Origin: Bacteroidia bacterium
GTDB lineage: Bacteria; Bacteroidota; Bacteroidia; AKYH767-A; OLB10
NCBI GenBank assembly: GCA_025450095.1
Contig: JANWID010000136.1
Span: forward strand, 1-5,640
Direction: 5' to 3'
Length of the DNA stretch: 5,640 bases
Shown here: positions 1 through 5,640 of the stretch, in pieces
Numbering within the stretch: the stretch's first letter is position 1
Layout: each line of letters opens with the position of its first letter
The notes under the pieces: model-generated
What the model was told of the DNA's origin: nothing
Databases searched by the model: none
The model's input: only the letters and a program-made list of their open reading frames with translations
Translations under genes and position numbers: made by a program

Positions 1-1009
1 TCGTAGTTATTTTGTTTAGTTCAGCCTGCTCAATAATTGCTTTTGCAATGGCACGATGCTCCACCTTGATTATTTCAGCACCCAGCTCTGTTGCCAATTT
101 AAAATTATTGATCAGGTGTCGCTGTTTATTTAGAGGTATTTTGGAAACACTTTCGTCGGGAGTCTGAACATATAGCAAATACCATTTGCTATTATAATAG
201 TTTGCTAACCTGGCTGTTTTCCGGATGACGGTTTTTGCAGTTTCTTCATTACTGCTGATACATGCCAGGAAACGTTCATGTTTCATAGCATAAGGCTTTG
301 TAATTTCCGATTCTACTTTTCGTTCAACCTGGGAAGCAACTTCTTTCAAAGCAAGTTCACGGAGCTGCAGGATATTTTCACTCTGGAAGAAATTTTTTAA
401 TGCGGTTTCAATTTTATCAGAATGATAAATTTTACCTTCCTTTAAGCGTGTTATCAGCTCATCGGCTGTTAAATCAATATTAACAACTTCATCGGCCTGG
501 GCTAGTACTGTATCCGGAATGCGTTCTTTTACATCAATTCCGGTAATCGTGAATATTTCATCATAAAGACTTTCTATGTGCTGAATATTCACTGCAGAGA
601 TGACATTAATTCCTGCTGCTAAAACGTCAAGGACATCCTGCCAGCGTTTTTCATTTTTGCTTCCCTCAATGTTGGTGTGAGCCAGTTCATCAATAATTAC
701 TACCTCAGGTCTTAAGTTGATAATGGCTTGCACATCCATTTCTTCAAGTTCCTTGCCTTTATAGTACAACTTTCGTCTGGGTATCAATGGTAATCCCTGC
801 AACAATTCATCTGTTTCCTTACGGCCATGAGTTTCCACATATCCGACTTTGACATCAATGCCGTTACGCAATAATGTCTGTGCTTCCTGCAACATCCGGA
901 AAGTTTTACCAACGCCGGCACTCATACCGATGTAGATCTTAAACTTCCCACGCCGCGATCGCTTGATCAGATCAAGGAAATGTTCAACGGTTTTTTCTTT
1001 ATCAGTCAT
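1..1009 (-). CDS. kdpD: KdpD sensor protein, N-terminal ATP-binding and USP domains (3' end outside window)
   Basis: KdpD senses low K+ or turgor and, in full-length form, is a histidine kinase acting on KdpE. The frame starts with ATG at 1009 and stays open through 336 codons to the left edge. Residues about 21-230 form the KdpD domain: Walker A GMSAGVGKT (28-36), VETHGRKET (58-66), the Walker B-like VVIIDELAHTN (103-113), KRWQDVLDVL (121-130), NIQHIESL (141-148), and LRELALKEVA (216-225), all closely matching E. coli KdpD. From about 245 (HERFLACISSNEETAKTVIR) a universal-stress-protein domain begins; KWYLLYVQTPDES is near 275-287, and the window ends inside this domain. An in-frame TAA seven codons upstream limits the start. 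The membrane spans and kinase core would lie beyond the edge. In some phyla (Bacteroidota from memory, cyanobacteria as reported for Anabaena) kdpD can be a short gene without kinase; whether that holds here cannot be seen. A 67-base gap separates it from the 91-aa gene. Confidence 0.97.
   Translation of the reverse strand, partial: MTDKEKTVEHFLDLIKRSRRGKFKIYIGMSAGVGKTFRMLQEAQTLLRNGIDVKVGYVETHGRKETDELLQGLPLIPRRKLYYKGKELEEMDVQAIINLRPEVVIIDELAHTNIEGSKNEKRWQDVLDVLAAGINVISAVNIQHIESLYDEIFTITGIDVKERIPDTVLAQADEVVNIDLTADELITRLKEGKIYHSDKIETALKNFFQSENILQLRELALKEVASQVERKVESEITKPYAMKHERFLACISSNEETAKTVIRKTARLANYYNSKWYLLYVQTPDESVSKIPLNKQRHLINNFKLATELGAEIIKVEHRAIAKAIIEQAELNKITT
172..192. repeat. Perfect 9-bp inverted repeat with 3-base loop, inside kdpD
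   Basis: ATAGCAAAT (172-180) pairs perfectly with ATTTGCTAT (184-192) around a 3-base loop. It lies in the USP-domain part of kdpD, over codons for NSKWYLLY. A further TTTGCTA occurs at 201-207. The stem is A/T-rich and has no terminator tail; it may be chance. Confidence 0.4.
962..976. repeat. 15-base palindrome near the 5' end of kdpD
   Basis: CTTGATC (962-968) and GATCAAG (970-976) are perfect inverted copies around A969, covering codons for LDLIK, 33-47 bases after the start codon. With a one-base centre it would work as a DNA palindrome rather than an RNA hairpin. No regulator that binds it is known to me; chance is a fair explanation. Confidence 0.35.
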
Positions 1010-1076
1010 TATCAGAATCAGAATGCATTAGTTTCATGAAATTAGTTAATTAGGTATTAACATATTCAGAAGTACG
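1010..1076 (-). other. Gap/leader between the 91-aa gene and kdpD
   Basis: This 67-base A/T-rich gap is the longest non-coding stretch in the window. On the coding strand it contains the direct repeat CTAAT-TAA-CTAAT and a doubled ATTCTG just before the kdpD start. An 11-codon frame (MKLMHSDSDND) starts at 1037 and ends at 1002, overlapping the first codons of kdpD; it could couple translation but may be chance. I see no good TTTG/TAnnTTTG promoter of the Bacteroidota type and no terminator hairpin, so readthrough from the upstream genes is the simplest assumption. Confidence 0.4.
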
Positions 1077-1352
1077 TTATTTAAACTCCACTTTATCAAT
1101 ATCCCGATTCATAATTATTATTTCAGGATTGTTGATTGGTTTTAAAGCAGGTTCCTTAGGAATAATTTCAGGATTATCGGCAATCACGAAATGCCATTTG
1201 ATAATGAAAGGTTCATCACTTTCATTATCTCCATGGAAGTAACCAATGAATCTTCCCTCAAGCTCTCTACCGTCTTTCAAGAATACTTTCAACAAACCAC
1301 CCCCTGGTTTGTAGAATGTATCGAAGATATATTTTGAATAATCCGGTTTCAT
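1077..1352 (-). CDS. Small acidic protein of unknown function, 91 aa, possible Sm-like/SH3-like barrel
   Basis: I do not recognise this protein. It is likely real: it is on the operon strand, fills the space between the barrel gene and kdpD, ends in a TAA stop, and its residue pattern looks like a folded beta protein. No signal peptide or membrane span is present, so it is probably cytoplasmic. It has about 16 acidic and 13 basic side chains. After GGG at 17-19 comes LLKVFLKDGRELEGRFIGY (20-38), alternating hydrophobic and polar with a central DG and a following G, like the first Sm motif; the C-terminal IIIMNRDIDKVEF (78-90) could be the last two strands of such a barrel. The middle holds FIIKWHFVI (49-57) and a proline-rich stretch with NPEII at both 60-64 and 75-79. 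The fold is inference only. Its place beside kdpD suggests a regulatory or accessory role in K+ uptake, but it could be unrelated. The start at 1352 lacks a Shine-Dalgarno site; the sequence before it is A-rich (AAAAGAATTTAA). Confidence 0.72.
   Translation of the reverse strand: MKPDYSKYIFDTFYKPGGGLLKVFLKDGRELEGRFIGYFHGDNESDEPFIIKWHFVIADNPEIIPKEPALKPINNPEIIIMNRDIDKVEFK
1292..1312. repeat. Perfect 8-bp inverted repeat with 5-base loop, inside the 91-aa gene
   Basis: The arms ACAAACCA (1292-1299) and TGGTTTGT (1305-1312) are perfect complements around CCCCC, which reads GGGGG in the mRNA loop. It covers codons for YKPGGGL, 40-60 bases after the start codon. There is no U-run behind it, so it does not look like a terminator. 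The pairing is certain from the sequence; a function, such as an RNA hairpin affecting early translation, is speculation. Confidence 0.5.
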
Positions 1353-1390
1353 TTAAATTCTTTTGTTTGATTTATTATAATCTAATGTCA

Positions 1391-2464
1391 TCAAAATGAT
1401 ATTGCCAAAGAAGTAGTAACAAATGTATTTGTTTTTTCTGCCCGGTCGTCTTTAACAAAGATTTCATCTTTCGATTGCATGGATCTTCCTTCAATTCTCC
1501 AGACGGCATTGCTCCTTATTTTATAGTCAAGATTCAGTGAGTAACCGATTGTTTGAAATCCATTTTCTGTACCGGTTGCGATGATCACCTGGTCTTCATC
1601 CATATAATATTCTCCTCTTGCAACTGCAGTCCAACGGTCGTTGAAATTGTACATCACAATTATTACCGGGCTATACCAGCTGTAATAATCACTGCTGCCT
1701 TTGGATTGCTGTTCCATTCCATAATCAAAGCCTGCTGTAACATGAAAAGCATCCGTAAAGTGAATCATTCCATAAAGGTTGTGAAAATATCTCATCCGCT
1801 CTGATGAATCGGGCTTATCATTACCAATGAATGTACTGTAATTGATCACCACTTTTGAATTTGGCGTAAAGGTAACCTGGGTGCCGAATGCAGGAGTATT
1901 GTTTCCATCGGGCCGCTGTATATGCTGCCATCCGTTGAGTACTAAACCAGCGAGGTACCACTTTGTATTGTCGGAGGTATATGAGATTTTGGCTCCGCTT
2001 TCATAGTATGGTGAATTATCGGCAAGTATACTCCTGGTTAATCCCCAACAGTCTTTTGAAACTGCGCTTTCAAAACCAATATGTGAAGCAAAAATTCCAC
2101 CATCAACCCATAGGTTTTTCTTGTTTGAAATTTTCACGCCGGCATTTGCCTCGTAAATATTTTTCAATACACCGGGCTCGGCAGCGTAATTTGCATTCAT
2201 ATAAGTACCAGCGGCAAGAGCCAGGTTGGCACGCACTCTTTCGGTGTTGTATGCTGCCTTAAAAAATCCAAGGTTTAAATTAAATTCGTTATGCCGGTTG
2301 TGGCTATACATAAACGAAGGCCGACTGTGGTTATCAGGCTCATTGATATCGTAGCCATAATACACCTCAGCATAACCAGAAAATGATAAGTTTGATTTGG
2401 ATGTGTCCAGTTGTGCCATGGCAACAACTGGTAAGAGTAATAAAGATGTGAAAGCAATTTTCAT
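1391..2464 (-). CDS. Outer-membrane beta-barrel protein (BBP2/OmpL-like putative porin)
   Basis: This is probably an outer-membrane channel. The 357-aa product begins with a clear signal peptide (MKIAFTSLLLLPVVAMA), likely cut before Q18. The mature part has no hydrophobic helix but many alternating, aromatic-rich strands with polar turns, such as GYAEVYYGYDIN, NEFNLNLGFFKAAY, KWYLAGLVLNGW, VVINYSTFIGNDKPD and RWTAVARGEYY, and it ends in SLAISF with a terminal Phe, the usual assembly signal for barrels. From memory the pattern fits the Bacteroidota BBP2 family (putative beta-barrel porin-2, Pfam PF07642); I could not run a profile search. It starts only 8 bases after the kdpC stop, so it should be made together with the pump. 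I infer that it supplies K+ or another ion to the periplasm or adjusts outer-membrane permeability under K+ limitation. Its substrate cannot be read from the sequence. The stop is followed after 38 bases by a small gene. Confidence 0.9.
   Translation of the reverse strand: MKIAFTSLLLLPVVAMAQLDTSKSNLSFSGYAEVYYGYDINEPDNHSRPSFMYSHNRHNEFNLNLGFFKAAYNTERVRANLALAAGTYMNANYAAEPGVLKNIYEANAGVKISNKKNLWVDGGIFASHIGFESAVSKDCWGLTRSILADNSPYYESGAKISYTSDNTKWYLAGLVLNGWQHIQRPDGNNTPAFGTQVTFTPNSKVVINYSTFIGNDKPDSSERMRYFHNLYGMIHFTDAFHVTAGFDYGMEQQSKGSSDYYSWYSPVIIVMYNFNDRWTAVARGEYYMDEDQVIIATGTENGFQTIGYSLNLDYKIRSNAVWRIEGRSMQSKDEIFVKDDRAEKTNTFVTTSLAISF
2408..2430. repeat. Imperfect palindrome across the signal-peptide end of the barrel gene
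   Basis: CAGTTGTGCC and GGCAACAACTG are inverted copies around AT, with one unpaired base; the inner TGCCATGGCA (2414-2423) is perfect. It overlaps the codons for the signal-peptide cleavage region (VAMAQLD). It may simply follow from the codons used; function unknown. Confidence 0.35.
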
Positions 2465-2472
2465 GTTTTTAG

Positions 2473-3033
2473 TTATTTTATCTGGTCTAGTGCTATGTTA
2501 AGTTTTAATACGTTTAAGGTTTCGGTCCCGAACAATCCCAGTAATGGCTTTTGTGTATTTTGTGCAATGAGCTGGTTCAGGGTTTGTTCATCAATATTCC
2601 GCTCACGGGCAACTCGTTTCACCTGGACTTTCGCAGCTTGAACTGATATATCTGGATCAAGGCCGGAGCCTGAAGCTGTAACCAGGTCAGAAGGGATTTC
2701 TGATTTTTCAATTCCCGGATTGTGCACCATGAAAGTGTCAATCCTAGCCTGAACCGTTGCGAGATAATCACGGTTGGTTGGTCCCTTATTACTGCCACCT
2801 GAACCTGCAGCATTATAACCAACTGCAGATGGCCTCGACCAGAAATATTTGTCATCCGTGAAATTTTGAGCAACATTCACGTGAAATTTTTTATCACCCA
2901 TAGTAATCAGCTCTCCCTTACCATTGTTAGGTGCAAATTGTGCGATACCAAGTAGTATGACAGTATAGACACCCGAAAAAAGTATCATACATACGAGAGT
3001 TAGTTTAATAGCCGGAAATAAGTGTGCCTTCAT
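2473..3033 (-). CDS. kdpC: KdpC, potassium-transporting ATPase accessory subunit
   Basis: KdpC is the single-span subunit that holds the KdpA-KdpB complex together and is thought to aid ATP use or K+ binding; most of it lies outside the inner membrane. The 186-aa product has the usual length. One hydrophobic helix covers about residues 8-31. The periplasmic part carries the family signatures in order: YFWSRPSAVGYNAAGSGGSN near 63-82, GPTN just after it, SDLVTASGSGLDPDIS near 115-130, then QVKRVARERN, and at the C-terminus QKPLLGLFG with LNIALDQIK. All match known KdpC proteins. The start at 3033 lies 8 bases after the kdpB stop, and the barrel gene starts 8 bases after the kdpC stop, so it sits inside a tight cotranscribed run. 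No frameshift or missing block is seen. Confidence 0.98.
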   Translation of the reverse strand: MKAHLFPAIKLTLVCMILFSGVYTVILLGIAQFAPNNGKGELITMGDKKFHVNVAQNFTDDKYFWSRPSAVGYNAAGSGGSNKGPTNRDYLATVQARIDTFMVHNPGIEKSEIPSDLVTASGSGLDPDISVQAAKVQVKRVARERNIDEQTLNQLIAQNTQKPLLGLFGTETLNVLKLNIALDQIK

Positions 3034-3041
3034 GATTTATT

Positions 3042-5072
3042 TTATAGAAATAGTGAAACTACCATGTCAATTAATTTAATACCGATAAAGGGAACTATGA
3101 TCCCTCCTAATCCATATACCAGTAAATTGCGTCGAAGCAAACGACTGGCACCGATCGGCCGATATTTAACACCTTTAAGTGCAAGTGGAATTAACATAGG
3201 GATTATTAATGCATTAAAAATTACTGCTGAGAGTATAGCACTTTCAGGACTGACCAGGTTCATGATGTTCAAACCCTGCAATGCGGGAATTGAAACAATA
3301 AATAATGCCGGCACAATAGCGAAATATTTTGCAACATCATTTGCAATGGAAAATGTAGTGAGTGTTCCGCGTGTCATCAGTAATTGTTTTCCAATCTCTA
3401 CAATTTCGATAAGTTTTGTAGGGTCATTATCCAGGTCAACCATGTTACCTGCTTCTTTCGCTGCTTGCGTCCCACTATTCATTGCAACACCAACATCAGC
3501 CTGCGCAAGTGCGGGTGCATCATTTGTTCCATCACCCATCATAGCTACAAGTTTTCCTCCCTGCTGTTCCTTCCGGATATACTCCATCTTATCTTCCGGC
3601 TTTGCTTCTGCAATGAAATCATCCACACCTGCCTTTTCTGCAATGAACTTTGCAGTGAGTGGATTGTCGCCGGTAACCATAACTGTTTTAACTCCCATTT
3701 TACGAAGTCTTTCAAAGCGATCGTAAATACCTGGTTTAATGATATCCTGCAATTCAATTACACCCACAACTTTTTCATTTTCTGAAACGACAAGTGGAGT
3801 CCCTCCTTTTGCAGAAATTTCATTAACCGTGTTTTCAACACCAGCAGGTAAATTGTTACCCGCCTGCTGCACGAGATTTCTGATAGCATCAAATGCTCCC
3901 TTACGGATTCGCGTATTGCCATTATCAAAATCAATTCCACTGCTTCGTGTTTCGGCAGTGAACTTTATATACCTTGGATTTTCAACTTTGAAGTTTTGAG
4001 GATTGATATTTGCAAGTTCAATTATTGATTTTCCTTCCGGTGTTTGATCGGCAATGGAACTTAGCACTGCACATTTCACAAGATGTTTTTCGTCACCATT
4101 TGTAACAGGATAGAAATGTGTTGCCTTACGGTTTCCAATAGTAATGGTTCCTGTTTTATCGAGGAGCAGTGTGTCGAGATCACCTGCTGTTTCAACTGCC
4201 TTACCTGATTTTGTAATCACATTTGCTCTCAATGCCCTGTCCATTCCGGCGATTCCAATTGCGGATAATAAGCCTCCGATAGTAGTTGGGATCAGGCAGA
4301 CAAATAGCGATATGAATGCTGCTATTTTAATAGGAGTATTTGAGTAATCACCGAAAGGCTTCAGTGTAACACACACAATAATAAAGATGATTGTAAATGC
4401 TGCAAGTAAAATGGTTAGCGCGATTTCATTTGGAGTTTTTTGCCGGCTGGCGCCTTCCACCAATGAAATCATTTTATCCAGGAAACTTTCACCCGGGCGA
4501 GTGGTGACGACCACTTTAATTTTATCGGACAGCACTTTTGTGCCTCCGGTTACTGAACTTTTATCGCCACCAGCTTCGCGGATTACAGGAGCTGATTCAC
4601 CGGTAATAGCCGATTCATCAATTGTAGCAATTCCTTCAATAATTTCACCATCGGTTGGAATGATATCACCGGCTTCACAAATAAATACCTCATCTTTTGC
4701 AAGGGCGGAGCTGTTGACAGTTTCAATCTTATCCCCATGCATTCTCTTTGCCGGAGTTTCTTCACGCGTTTTACGCAAACTGTCGGCTTGCGCTTTTCCG
4801 CGTGCTTCCGCAAGTGCCTCAGCGAAATTCGCAAACAGCAAAGTAAGCAAGAGGATTATAAAGATGGAAAAGTTATAGGCAAAACTTCCCTGTGATTTTT
4901 CTCCTGCAAGAATCCACAGAGAAACTACAAGCATAACAAACGTTCCGACCTCTACTGTAAACATAACCGGGTTGCGAAACATAACTGCGGGATTAAGTTT
5001 CACGAAGGATTGCACAACCGCGTTTCTCACAAGGTCTTGTTGAAATAAAGAAGCTTTTCGTTGTCGTTTCAT
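3042..5072 (-). CDS. kdpB: KdpB, potassium-transporting P-type ATPase catalytic subunit
   Basis: KdpB hydrolyses ATP to drive K+ import through KdpA; it is a type IA P-type ATPase of the inner membrane. The 676-aa product has the normal length. Membrane spans lie near 34-54, 65-85, 217-237 and 250-275 (with CLIPTTIGG), and three more near 573-597, 612-632 and 650-670. The actuator motif is TGES at 157-160, the phosphorylated aspartate is D305 in DKTGTIT, a nucleotide-domain KGAFDAI lies at 391-397, and the hinge GDGTNDAP is at 513-520. NDVAKYF in span 5 holds D579 and K582, matching the charged pair known from E. coli KdpB. S160 corresponds to E. coli Ser162, the site of inhibitory phosphorylation. 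The ATG at 5072 is chosen because its product ([10 protein letters not shown]...) aligns with the family N-terminus; an in-frame ATG at 5144 would add 24 atypical residues and overlap kdpA by 62 bases. No Shine-Dalgarno site is seen, only A/T-rich sequence. kdpC follows after 8 bases. Confidence 0.99.
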   Translation of the reverse strand: MKRQRKASLFQQDLVRNAVVQSFVKLNPAVMFRNPVMFTVEVGTFVMLVVSLWILAGEKSQGSFAYNFSIFIILLLTLLFANFAEALAEARGKAQADSLRKTREETPAKRMHGDKIETVNSSALAKDEVFICEAGDIIPTDGEIIEGIATIDESAITGESAPVIREAGGDKSSVTGGTKVLSDKIKVVVTTRPGESFLDKMISLVEGASRQKTPNEIALTILLAAFTIIFIIVCVTLKPFGDYSNTPIKIAAFISLFVCLIPTTIGGLLSAIGIAGMDRALRANVITKSGKAVETAGDLDTLLLDKTGTITIGNRKATHFYPVTNGDEKHLVKCAVLSSIADQTPEGKSIIELANINPQNFKVENPRYIKFTAETRSSGIDFDNGNTRIRKGAFDAIRNLVQQAGNNLPAGVENTVNEISAKGGTPLVVSENEKVVGVIELQDIIKPGIYDRFERLRKMGVKTVMVTGDNPLTAKFIAEKAGVDDFIAEAKPEDKMEYIRKEQQGGKLVAMMGDGTNDAPALAQADVGVAMNSGTQAAKEAGNMVDLDNDPTKLIEIVEIGKQLLMTRGTLTTFSIANDVAKYFAIVPALFIVSIPALQGLNIMNLVSPESAILSAVIFNALIIPMLIPLALKGVKYRPIGASRLLRRNLLVYGLGGIIVPFIGIKLIDMVVSLFL

Positions 5073-5082
5073 TTTATTGATA

Positions 5083-5640
5083 TTAATTATAGAGTGAGAA
5101 ATATTCTGCAATAGGACCAAGAGTAAGGGCCGGGAAAAAAGCAAGTGCGGAGATAATTGCGATTACAGCAAAAACCATCATACCAAAAGTGGCGGTATCC
5201 GTTTTAAGTGTTCCCGCACTTTCAGGAATGAATTTTTTATTGGCAAGAATTCCCGCGATAGCAACCGGTCCTATAATAGGCAGGTAACGGGCCAGTAACA
5301 TAACTACGCCTGTGGATATGTTCCAGAAAGGCGTGTTGTCGCCAAGTCCTTCAAATCCACTTCCGTTGTTAGCAGATGCAGAAGTGAATTCATAAAGCAT
5401 TTCACTAAACCCATGGTACCCCGGATTATTCAACCAGCTTGCGAGCGTTTCAGGATTTCCTGCAAACAAATAACTTGCTAATGCAGTTCCGCTTAGAATA
5501 AGGAATGGATGCAACAATGCAATGATCATAGCGATTTTCATTTCGCGGGCCTCCACCTTCTTTCCGAATAACTCGGGTGTTCTTCCAACCATAAGTCCGC
5601 TGATGAAAACAGCCAGGATCATGAAGATGTAAAAATTTAA
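5083..5640 (-). CDS. kdpA: KdpA, potassium-transporting ATPase K+-binding subunit, C-terminal part (5' end outside window)
   Basis: KdpA is the inner-membrane subunit that selects and conducts K+ in the KdpFABC pump; it belongs to the superfamily of K+ transporters with four pore-loop repeats. The frame is open from the right edge to a TAA stop and gives 185 residues, about the last third of a protein usually near 560 aa. An in-frame ATG at 5622 is not the real start, because coding sequence typical of KdpA continues upstream of it. Visible landmarks in the fragment are a hydrophobic span followed by GLMVGRTPE (about 15-23), a second span (about 36-58), [21 protein letters not shown] leading into the last pore loop (NNGSGF at about 91-96, then [12 protein letters not shown]), and two further spans (about 107-131 and 151-173) ending in [11 protein letters not shown]. 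These match the end of E. coli KdpA closely. It lies 10 bases ahead of kdpB, so the two are surely cotranscribed. Nothing looks damaged. The first three pore loops cannot be assessed here. Confidence 0.98.
   Translation of the reverse strand, partial: LNFYIFMILAVFISGLMVGRTPELFGKKVEAREMKIAMIIALLHPFLILSGTALASYLFAGNPETLASWLNNPGYHGFSEMLYEFTSASANNGSGFEGLGDNTPFWNISTGVVMLLARYLPIIGPVAIAGILANKKFIPESAGTLKTDTATFGMMVFAVIAIISALAFFPALTLGPIAEYFSLYN

Noticed and set aside
1353..1390. Possible promoter: TATAAT on the coding strand before the 91-aa gene
   Set aside because: No matching -35 or Bacteroidota -33 TTTG element at a proper distance and no TAnnTTTG; the region is simply A/T-rich and the gene can be read through from the barrel gene.
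1563..2457. Other small frames inside the barrel gene on either strand
   Set aside because: They are out of frame or antisense to the barrel gene, whose signal peptide, strands and C-terminal Phe are consistent along its whole length.
3154..3163. ATCGGCCGAT palindrome in kdpB
   Set aside because: A 10-base palindrome inside conserved coding sequence is expected by chance in several kilobases and nothing around it suggests a site.
3022..3726. A 234-codon open frame on the plus strand, and another of 163 codons at 4387-4878
   Set aside because: Both lie antisense to kdpB, whose own frame has every family motif. Their products are low-complexity Ser/Ile/Ala-rich text typical of an antisense reading, with no recognisable domain.
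5073..5144. Longer KdpB starting at 5144
   Set aside because: It would overlap the end of kdpA and add 24 residues that KdpB proteins do not have; the ATG at 5072 gives the family N-terminus and 676 aa.
5620..5622. Start of kdpA at the ATG at 5622
   Set aside because: The frame stays open to the edge and reads as normal KdpA upstream, so this Met is internal; the true start is outside the window.

Overview
The window is a stretch of a potassium-uptake (kdp) operon, read entirely from the minus strand (right to left). Six genes can be supported and all point the same way. In transcription order they are the 3' third of kdpA, complete kdpB, complete kdpC, a complete outer-membrane beta-barrel gene, a small gene of unknown function, and the 5' part of kdpD, which runs off the left edge. 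No RNA gene, insertion sequence, CRISPR array or strong terminator is visible, and no gap between genes exceeds 67 bases.

The host is most likely a member of the Bacteroidota, possibly near the Chitinophagaceae/Sphingobacteriia; the family is a guess. Reasons are: moderately low G+C content; start codons preceded by A/T-rich sequence with no GGAGG-type ribosome site; and a BBP2/OmpL-like barrel placed directly behind kdpC, an arrangement I associate with this phylum. The barrel and signal peptide show a Gram-negative envelope.

Region by region: 5640-5083 is the KdpA C-terminus (K+ channel-like subunit). 5072-3042 is KdpB (P-type ATPase, 676 aa, all core motifs intact). 3033-2473 is KdpC (single-span accessory subunit). 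2464-1391 is the 357-aa barrel with signal peptide. 1352-1077 is a 91-aa acidic soluble protein with a possible Sm-like/SH3-like barrel pattern. 1010-1076 is a short leader with nothing firm in it. 1009-1 is the KdpD N-terminal ATP-binding domain and most of its universal-stress-protein (USP) domain.

Working model: KdpABC pumps K+ across the inner membrane at the cost of ATP, the barrel may let K+ or another solute through the outer membrane, and KdpD senses K+ or turgor. kdpA, kdpB, kdpC and the barrel gene are 8-10 bases apart, so they are very likely one transcript. The wider gaps before the 91-aa gene (38 bases) and kdpD (67 bases) leave room for separate control. The least explained parts are the 91-aa protein and the role of the barrel.
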